Assembly: GCA_022836615.1 (NCBI GenBank)
Contig: MU405374.1
Location: 1-64,000 of the forward strand
DNA: 64,000 nucleotides
Reading direction: 5' to 3'
From: Annulohypoxylon bovei var. microspora
Lineage: Eukaryota; Ascomycota; Sordariomycetes; Xylariales; Hypoxylaceae
Shown: positions 55,901-64,000 of the stretch, piece by piece
How positions within the stretch are numbered: position 1 is the first letter of the stretch
Layout of the letters: each line of letters opens with the position of its first letter
The notes under the pieces: generated by a model
The model's database searches: none
What the model was told of the DNA's origin: nothing
The model's input: only the letters and a program-made list of their open reading frames with translations
Position numbers and translations under genes: made by a program

Positions 55901-58900
55901 GAAACAACCGAATCTTCGAACCAGCTGTTGTCGTCCAAGAATTAGTCAGTCTATGTTGACCCAGTTGTCTAGGGCTGTTGAGTTATTACGTATTTGCGTA
56001 CCAATTACCGTGTGTGCAGAAGTTTGCCGACCGTGTTGGGACAAGCCGGAACAGATCTCGGTCGAATTCTATGTACTTGGCACAAAGATATTTTTATAAT
56101 ATGGGGACTCAAGGAGTTTGCCGGCAAGTTGAAACTCAGGGTCCTGACTCGAAAAATCTCTAAAGAGCATGTGAAGAGAACAAACTCGACTTAGAAGTTA
56201 AGACTTAACAAACACCCCATACCATGTCCGTGGCTGGGCGGAACGGAGATATTATATCACACACCTCCAGTTGCGCCAACGTAGACTAGGTTTTGAGCGA
56301 AAACTGATCTTGTATAGGTATTCAGCGTCGGGCAATATAACAAACACAGGGAACATCGTCGGGTGTCGCATCGTGAATATCTACCAGGACTATAACCGTT
56401 AATTCTAATTGGACAATTCATCCTGGCCGTCGGATATCGTCCCCCTGCTTTACTTGGGTACCATCTACTGTGTAGCGTCATCGCTGTCCAGGGAGAGGGT
56501 ACCTCGCATACCAAATACCAAAGCGCATGGGAGTATACGATCTAGGTCCTGAGTGATGGTAAACCCTGGGGAATGGGGGATGTTAAGTCGGAGCATCTCC
56601 CTGTCCACGACAGGGAATTCGGAGTCAAGGTTAAGTATCAAACCACTCAAACAGGAAAGCAACTAAGCAACTCCGGATCGTGGTCAACGATTACTGCAGA
56701 CATTTCCAACCTCCTTTTTCGTCAGAGTTTGTTCCAGGGGCACCACCATGAAGAAAATATGCCGCAGAAGTTCGATATTTCCAGGCCCCTTATGGTCAGA
56801 TACGTACCACCTCATTGGTATCCCAATCAATAAATTCAATTTGCTCGGCAAATCGGAATAGAGCAATAGATCTCAACGTGAGATTTTTACAACCTTCACA
56901 GATGTCAGCATGTCAATAAAAAGGCTTGGCAAAGTTGGTAACAATTTCCGAGCTTCTGTAAACTGGCAGCTTAGCTGTCGTCTCACGATACACCAGTTAT
57001 TATCGTACTACCCGTAAGCATGCATACAGCTTTAGACTTATCATATTCTTACGGATCATTACAGAAACTCGCCGTCATCTTGGTTCCTTACCTCCTCTAT
57101 CATTACATCACCTTATCTAGACTCCAACTAATTTATTAAGCGAGTCTGCTACCACCTAGACGTACATGCACGTACATGCACATATTTCCGTGCATGTCAG
57201 ACCCTTCACATGCTTCTCATACATCCCATGCTTTCTATAATCAGCAGGAACCCCTTTGGTTAATTAATTACCCGTGCAGCTTCGAGAGACATCAACTGCC
57301 GTTACTATTACTACTGTATCGCATCAAGCAGCAACCATCAACCGTTTTTAAAGTGACAGCGTACCCGACACTCTGACATACATGAACCGACACACCTCTT
57401 GTTTAGCTCCTAGATTCCATGCGCTAGGAATATATTCCATCGCCAGAAATAGCTCGACTAATTCCAATTCTCGGGATGTTCGGGAATACCGCACATTCTA
57501 CTAGGTAATAGGTATTCAGGGCATAAGTTATCATCGGTGTATCTTTTTACTATTTTCATGTCGACAATGACACATACCTAGACTTCTACGCGGGGCCTTG
57601 GGATCGTGGGGATTTCCCCGGTTTCTACTATCCAACATATCATTGCCTATCTACTGTAGCGGATAATCGATATCTCTTCAGTGGCCTTATTAAACGGTCC
57701 GTTTTCATTGGTTTGCGCCGGTTCTCATTTCACCCCCAGGGCTCTCCTCATTTATTACATGGATTGATATTCTAGCGTCCGAGGTGTCGCCCTCACCTCT
57801 CCGCAACCGACCGTTCACCGGTTTCTAAAGCGCTCAGCCCAGTGCCAGAAATGGTTTGATCGATGTGACTTCGCCGGATGAACGTGCCCGTGCATTCCCA
57901 GATCGGCGCATGGCCCCTCAGGGATCCGGGATTCTAATCTCGCTCGTCTGTCTTTCTTGCATGGTAACCCCGAACCAGCGAACCCAGAGTGTTGGATCAT
58001 TGGAACGATTCTCACATGCCTGTATGGTAGTAGTGACGTACCACTGAAGTGCATCATAAGTTATAACCATCCAATACAAAATAGCCGACTCGCCGTCTTA
58101 ACTTCAAGGGTCGTCACTCTCAGTTCTGCTTAGCAAGTAAAAGGTGAAATTATCAATACGTTGAGTTCGGTTAATTATTTCGCCTAAGATTCATCTCATG
58201 TCAACCCGGCCGTTGTTAAGAGCTCTTTGAGCAAACTCCAAGGCTTCACCAAGTCCGGGGTGCGTCAAGCATCAAGCAATGCACACGTGGGCATCCACGG
58301 GATACGATGTAACGATCGCGTTCGGAAGGAGAGTTTCAGTAACCAGACGCATGTTTCTCGCTTCAGGTCTATTTTCGAGTATGTACTCCATATAGGTTTG
58401 TATCATGTGCTTTATGTAGCGTAAGACTGACTTGACCTGCATAACGAGCCGTCCCGTTCCGTTGTGACGCGTAGGCCGAATAGGCCCTCTCGTTCGTCCT
58501 TACTATCGCGGATAGTCGCAGAGGCCATTCCCACCGCGTGCGTACCCTTACGCCCGTACATTTTAACTATAATCTACGACGCGGCTCGATGCATTCGCCT
58601 ATGCACGTCTCCCGCCCGTTTCCACTATGTGCTCCAGGTTTTCATAATCACCTGCTAAAGACGGGATGATTTTCAAGCGGCATTAAAACTAGCACCTTCT
58701 ATTCCGGGTCTTTGGGTTTCTTCTATGTCCTCGGTCCGTATGTTCAGGGACCTTAAACAACCGACCTCAGCCGGTTCGGTTTCTAATCCCGCAATCTCCG
58801 CCCGCTTTGATATCCAACCCCCGGTTCTTAGACTTCGGTCAAGATTCAGATCGGACGGACCAACAATTACATTTTAGAACTAGCGGCGCACTTCATCCAA

Positions 58901-60771
58901 TGACGTCGTGCGTATTTGAATCATCCCGTCACCAACGTTGCCTCCAATGGACACCTCGAACAACTCCAAAATTCCTTACTACTCTGGCTATTTAGCCTGA
59001 AATATGCATGGGCTATGGGGACGACGAATCTGGAAACATCCATGTGCCATAACCTCTATCTGTCCGGTGGAGTATAATCTCGACTGCATCGGACGCACCC
59101 TTTAAGGACATGATTACGTATCAAATTACGAAACACTTTTCTTTTAGGAAACAACATGACGAATTAGGAACGCTCCAAGTTGCGGTTTGGCTAATTTAGG
59201 ATGTTATAGAACTGTCAGGGGTGCTTAATGCACGTCAAATATAACTCCCTGGAGTATAGACGTCAGAAGGTCAAATTATAGTCCCTTTCCTAGACCTCAA
59301 TGCTAGGATTTTCTAGCATGGGGATAACAATTTTGGCTTCTCATAAAAACCTAGAGTATTAATTTCAAGCTTCGTACACTAAGCTCGCTTCATGAACCCA
59401 AATTGAGCACCTTGGCTTGGATCTTCCTGGTAACCACCGGTCTGCTTCCAATGGCGCTTTAATAATCGAGTGGCGTTTCAGGCATTCATCGTCCCTTTCG
59501 CTCTTCTTGCTTCCGCTTACTTGAAATAGGAAACGTGGTTACGAAGCATCGTGAGTCGGGGCATTGTAGTAAGATTAAAATGGTTGAAAGTGTTTGGGCC
59601 AGCATCTGAACTTTGGTCGTATTATGTCTCAGTCACCTAGGGCCTCCATGGCATGTCAAGCTACCTACTATCCAGCTTACTCCGTGTGCTAAATAGATTA
59701 GCATATTGTTTACTTCTCCAACAACAGCGTTTAGCTCCCCATCGAGGTGTGAAAGTAAACATTCAGAATATTACTTGTCAGGGGATAGAAGTGACGGCTA
59801 GACGTGTCAAAACAATGTGAAAGATAACAGAGAGGTTCGCTTTTCCTAGCTGATAATTAGTATGATGAATAGACTACTACTTACCTAGTTATGCCTAGCC
59901 TCTAACGTAGATTGCACTTTATCTGGAATTGCTTCAAAAGGTGCCTACTTCACGACAACAGTATTGGAAGTAAGTAGCGGAGCTTCGAATTTTTCGATCA
60001 TGATAGTCGGTTCTATAATAACGCAATGACATTAAAGAAGTATTTAATTAAGTTTAACCTGAGTAATTATACGGATTTTGGCTGTTGGTGGCTTAAATAT
60101 TTAAGTTCAGTTTTCTTGAAAGCTTTCGAGAAAATTTCAACTAACTTAATGCTTTTCTTATATCTCCGCAGATTTTAATCGTCAGTTACATCGGCATTAT
60201 TAAACTGGTAACTGTTTATTAATTAAAATATTACATTAATTATTCCCGACTTGGTGACTTAAGCGAGTAGGTAGGTAGCTTCCCAAGACTTTCTTATTCT
60301 TTTAACAAACCTTGATTCTTATAATCCATTAACTAACTGCCTAAACAGTTGACTAAATTGATTGGACAATAAAAGAATGTTATACTCAAATAAACTTATA
60401 TACTATTATTTCTCATGAAAGGGTTAAGGGATTATAGATGGAAGTAAGAAATAGAAAGCATGACTGGGTACTAACCGCACTTTATTGGTCTTATAGCAAA
60501 TTAAAAGACACTGAGGTTTATCGACACTACTGATACTGTTTACTAACCTAGGCATATACAGTTGGTATTCAAAGTATCAATATATACACGAATGGTTGCT
60601 TGGCCCGCAGAAGTGAAGAGCATAAACTTATACACCACCACCGAACACCACGTACCTTCCGCTCCCACCACCACGCCCCCTGAAATCGAGCTAATTGACC
60701 AAGGGTACCTAAATAACAAGAAAGTCGAGCAAAGGCCGAAGAGGTAAAACTGATTCTAGCTGACCTCTAGT
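52986..60771. other. Long region without a supported gene
   Basis: 7.8 kb. 52986-54400 is the upstream side of LST7, with G-rich and purine-rich runs and long frames that lack family support. 54545-55200 carries a CCTAGGTA tract (54581-54605), repeated AATAACCTCRTG segments (about 54858 and 54922) and many AAGGTT/AACCTT hexamers. 55200-60771 is AT-rich without recognisable ORFs, tRNAs or terminal repeats. Confidence 0.5.
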
Positions 60772-61735
60772 CTAACAAGCCGCAACAGTGGAGAACTTGC
60801 AGTTATTGCTAGGACCGGAGCCGATCTTCTTGGGCTCATTGCCAGGCGTGGTACCCTCATACTCCTTAAAAGTCTGTCAGCAAGCTATTTCTCATTTTGC
60901 CCTAGGTGCTTAGACCACCAAATCATCGCGGCAATATAGTAACGGTATATACTTACAACACAGATATCTTTAACAGAAGAAGCGCAGCTGCTCTGAATGG
61001 TAGCAATGTCGCCCTTGTTAGAGTTTATACCAACAAGGGTCGAGCCATCGTAGGCCTTGACGTTCTTCACGACAACGTTGCGCTGACCCATGGTCTTGCA
61101 GTTGCCGCATGAGCGGTACAGCTTCCCGAAGTCGACCACGGTGAAGCCGTCGATGGTTACGGTTCCGAGGCCGTTGTGCTGGATGACCTTATCCTCGGCC
61201 CCTGTGGCGCCCCTATCCCACTTTGTTAGCCTAGCCCCTTATCCCCTTATTCCACCACCAACCGAACAACCGCCCTCCAACCCAGTGCAACTTAGGAGAC
61301 ATGAACACAAACTTACCCTCCAATAACACTAGCATCCCCATCCCCCTTCAAGCTCAGCGCGTCCTCGCAGACGGCGGCCCACCACACGTTCTCGACCGTG
61401 CACGCGCCCTTGCAGTGGACGCCCTCGATCTGGTCCTTGCCGATGATGGCGTTCTTCAGCGTCGCGCCGTCCTCGAGCAGGAACACGGCGTCCGAGTCCC
61501 CGCCCTCGGCCTGCCCCGTGCACGACACGCCGCGCCCGTACGTCTTCATGCCGCCGTCGAACGGCGTGCCGGCTGGCACTGTGCGCGCTGTCGTGAAGGT
61601 GACCGAGCCCTTCGAGGCGGGGATCGGGAAGGAGGCTCGCTTGGAGAGTGCGGAGAGTGTGTTGGGCGTTATGGGCGTCGGGGGTGTGGCGAGGGCCGTG
61701 GAGGCGCTGAGGAGGGTGAGGAGGGCGAATTTCAT
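60772..61735 (-). CDS. Secreted PL3 pectate lyase
   Basis: Three exons: 61735-61317, 61212-60957 and 60873-60772; 258 aa. A signal peptide (MKFALLTLLSASTALA) leads into TPNTLSALSKR (a likely propeptide with a KR site). The parallel beta-helix domain follows: GMKTYGRGVSCTGQAEGGDSD, ATLKNAIIGKDQIEGVHCKG, then GGGATGAEDKVIQHNGLGTV, FTVVDFGKLYRSCGNCK and VGINSNKGDIATI. These are hallmarks of polysaccharide lyase family 3, Ca-dependent enzymes that cleave demethylated pectin by beta-elimination outside the cell; relatives occur in plant pathogens and saprotrophs. Cys residues match the family's disulfides. Exon 1 is much more GC-rich than exons 2 and 3. A TATATAAA box is about 200 bp upstream. Confidence 0.92.
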
Positions 61736-63202
61736 GGTTGCGGTTGTTGGAGGCTGTGGGGGTGTTGGGTATCAGGAGGATGATCGAGGAGAAGGGGGTA
61801 TAACGAATGGACCGCCTGGGTTAAAAAACGTATTTCAAGATGAGTTGGAAAGAATGACAATGGCGAGCTCAGGAGGGTGTCCTTGAGGATGAGGAATATC
61901 CTCTCGAGTCTTGACAATGGCATATTTGACCCTTTATATACGTTGTGAAATACATTCTTCTCAATGAACAACGTGAGATCTCATCGTGATCGATGAGATC
62001 TCCCCTGACGTTGAGCTGAGCATGCTCTTGGCGATACTCCTGCCAAGACGGTATAGTTGCTGGAATTGGAAACTAACTCTACGATTCCCAGTCCGTATAG
62101 TCAGAACCGCGCTTGGCTGCTCTACGAGACAACGTAATAGAATCCACCACAGTACTACATCCTTCCCTTATAAACACTCTACCACAAACATTGTGCTAAT
62201 AGAATCATCTCATCTTATACATCAGATGGACTGATTTATAAATTTATCCTTCCCGTCGTGCATATTCCGTCTCGAGGTCAACAGGCTAATATGTTGAATT
62301 ACGAGAGTTATACTACATCAGAAAGGGACGATGGTCGACGGTCGTCCAATCTGGAAGTTTTTGGGAAGGTCTTTTAGAACAGTGGCATAAACGCCAAGCG
62401 TAATGAGCAGGGTGTTCAGTAAGTGAAGTCGGAAATTGGCTTGTTTGACCTTTGGTTTGACTTACTTGGTCTTAGTTGAACTTTCGAGGTTCTGACAGAT
62501 GGAGACTTGAGTGGGTCCTAGAATGTGAAGATATTCAGGTCTACCTATCCTTTGATCTTTAGTAATTAGACTTTGGTAGTTAATTTTCTGGATTAGAAGA
62601 ATCCTATTCCGATTTGAGAGCTTGGAGGTTGACCAAACTAAATTAACTAACTACCTTGTGGAGAGCATCGCCGAAATGCGATGGGATTCAGATCCACTAG
62701 GCGATTATTCGTGGAATATCTCGCTAAATATTGTTTCACCAGATTCCCCGGTGGACTCCTATTTGCCTTGCACGGGAAGAGCGTACGTATGTACGTAACA
62801 GTACGACTAGTAAGGATCGACATCAGACAAGTGGATCGACGGAATCTCCACTGTTTCAATACGGCGGCATATGCTAAAATAGTCAGGCAACCTTGCGATT
62901 CACATAATCTCCTAAGATCTCTTCGTTCTCGAACTCAGAGGCTGAGGTTTTGAAGAGTACTGCTAGCTACTTATAATCTACCTACCTAGTTAGTCTTGTA
63001 TACAATTTTCATGTCCCTCGCCCTTTTGAAGAATAGAAAGAATGAATAAAGTTTTCCTAGCCACTTTTGTGTTAAGAATAAATCCAACCTCACGAAGCGG
63101 AGGTAGCAAATCTCATTCGAGGTACAAGACTCAACTCGTAGGAAATCCTCGTTGATAACTACCCATGACTCCCGAGGAGTCCCTCTTTACTAGCGCCCTC
63201 GC
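61736..63202. other. Intergenic region with pectate lyase promoter
   Basis: Minus-strand TATATAAA at 61933-61940 is the likely TATA box of the pectate lyase. The rest shows no supported gene. Confidence 0.5.
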
Positions 63203-64000
63203 TCAAGACCAAGGCGTTTTCGGCTGCTTCAACACCTCTCCATCGAGTTTAATCTCAACCTCCTCTCTCTCGTGGTAGAAACACAAACACCCCGCGATGT
63301 TTGCACACTCGAGAGTCGGAGTCTTGTAGTACCACACTAAATCCTCAACTTTTGCACCCTGAAGCCATACCTCATAGTAGTTCGCCTCACCCTTATAGGG
63401 ACAGGCTGTTGTTGTCTCGCTCTCCTTTAGTATGTTGCGCTTCACCGCCGTGGGAGGTATATAGTACCGGCACGGCAGTCCTGTTTCATATAGGTGGTAG
63501 GAGGAGTTAGTCTTCGCAACCAACTCGCCTGCAACACGGACTTCGAGTGACCGTGTTGAGTGCAATACATCCACACGCCGGAACGGATCCTTCGGATGCA
63601 CGTATATAGGTACGTCCTCCTCAAACCAGGCATCCGCTGCGCCGAACTCGAAGCGCACCATATTCTTTAGAACCTCTGAGCGTTGTCCCATATTTCCCCC
63701 GAAGACGAGAATACGGTCCGTGGATCGAGTATGAGGAGTCAGCTTTGCTGTCCAGTACGGGGAGTTTTTATCTATAGGGGAATATGAAGGTAGAGCTCCA
63801 TGGAATGATTTGAACGGCACATAGTAGTACGGATAGTACTCGTGTTCCCAGACGTACAGTGCAGATGTCGTATCTACGATGTACTCGCCATCGAACAGGA
63901 TGCGTATTCGGCGAGATGTAGGCTGAGTCTTAACAGGGCCCTCTTCCACCAGCTTCTTGCCAAGTTCAAGGAGATCCCGTTTTATATGAGGGCTTGCCAT
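63203..64000 (-). CDS. DUF427-domain protein
   Basis: Single exon, 265 aa; the ATG occupies the last three bases of the window, so the frame is complete but its promoter is outside. Two related halves are visible, each with a DUF427-like pattern: RIRILFDGEYIVDTTSALYVWE and YYPYYYVPFKSFH in the first, LEVRVAGELVAKTNSSYHLYE, LPCRYYIPPTAVKRNIL and TACPYKGEANYYEV in the second. TACPYKG..YY is the typical DUF427 core. Biochemical role unknown for the family. No signal peptide. An alternative start upstream cannot be excluded. Confidence 0.85.
   Translation of the reverse strand: MASPHIKRDLLELGKKLVEEGPVKTQPTSRRIRILFDGEYIVDTTSALYVWEHEYYPYYYVPFKSFHGALPSYSPIDKNSPYWTAKLTPHTRSTDRILVFGGNMGQRSEVLKNMVRFEFGAADAWFEEDVPIYVHPKDPFRRVDVLHSTRSLEVRVAGELVAKTNSSYHLYETGLPCRYYIPPTAVKRNILKESETTTACPYKGEANYYEVWLQGAKVEDLVWYYKTPTLECANIAGCLCFYHEREEVEIKLDGEVLKQPKTPWS

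Overview
The window is nuclear DNA of a filamentous ascomycete (Pezizomycotina, most likely a Sordariomycete). Support: short GT-AG introns with CTAAC-type branch points; a full-length FREQUENCY circadian clock gene; fungal forms of RPT3, SEC14, Mis14, LST7, FMP25 and prefoldin 3; and gene-poor, AT-rich stretches with degenerate miniature transposons. I find 20 protein genes, one degraded protein gene, one tRNA gene and four inverted-repeat elements.

Layout. 1-7.0 kb: gene-poor, with one inverted-repeat element, a divergent calmodulin-like gene and a secreted HD-domain protein. 7.0-16.1 kb: a C4-dicarboxylate/malate-type transporter, an FMP25-like RCC1 protein, a GH2 beta-galactosidase and a small NTF2/SnoaL-like protein. 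16.8 kb: a tRNA-Lys(CUU) gene whose D-arm is split by a 57-nt insert that looks like a spliceosomal intron. 20.1-23.1 kb: frq. 24.3-28.0 kb: a secreted TAP-type alpha/beta-hydrolase peptidase and an F-box protein. 28.2-31.0 kb: a transposon graveyard with a TA-flanked MITE, a 0.9 kb fold-back element with 9-bp target duplications and a hAT-type MITE with 8-bp target duplications, beside a decayed aminoglycoside-phosphotransferase-family gene.

31.2-34.3 kb is the most interesting part: an unreported-looking ribosomal peptide (RiPP, dikaritin-type) locus. On the minus strand, six small exons encode a secreted 124-residue precursor carrying five copies of the invariant peptide TYHTITPH, most followed by Kex2-type KR/RR sites. 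No single ORF reveals it, because nearly every repeat is its own exon. It is transcribed divergently from a UstYa-family (DUF3328) oxidase with both HxxHC motifs, the enzyme class that cyclises such peptides. An alpha/beta-hydrolase follows and could be a third member.

36.3-53.0 kb is a conserved housekeeping block: prefoldin 3, SEC14, Mis14 kinetochore protein (with an unusually long intron), a METTL21-type methyltransferase, an unknown small conserved-looking protein, RPT3 and LST7. 53-60.7 kb shows no gene I can support. 60.8-64 kb holds a PL3 pectate lyase and a DUF427 protein that begins exactly at the window edge.

Several genes show sharp internal jumps in GC content (the 3' part of the beta-galactosidase, exon 5 of the peptidase, exon 1 of the pectate lyase, Mis14). 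Gene models were spliced by eye; exon coordinates are given in each entry.
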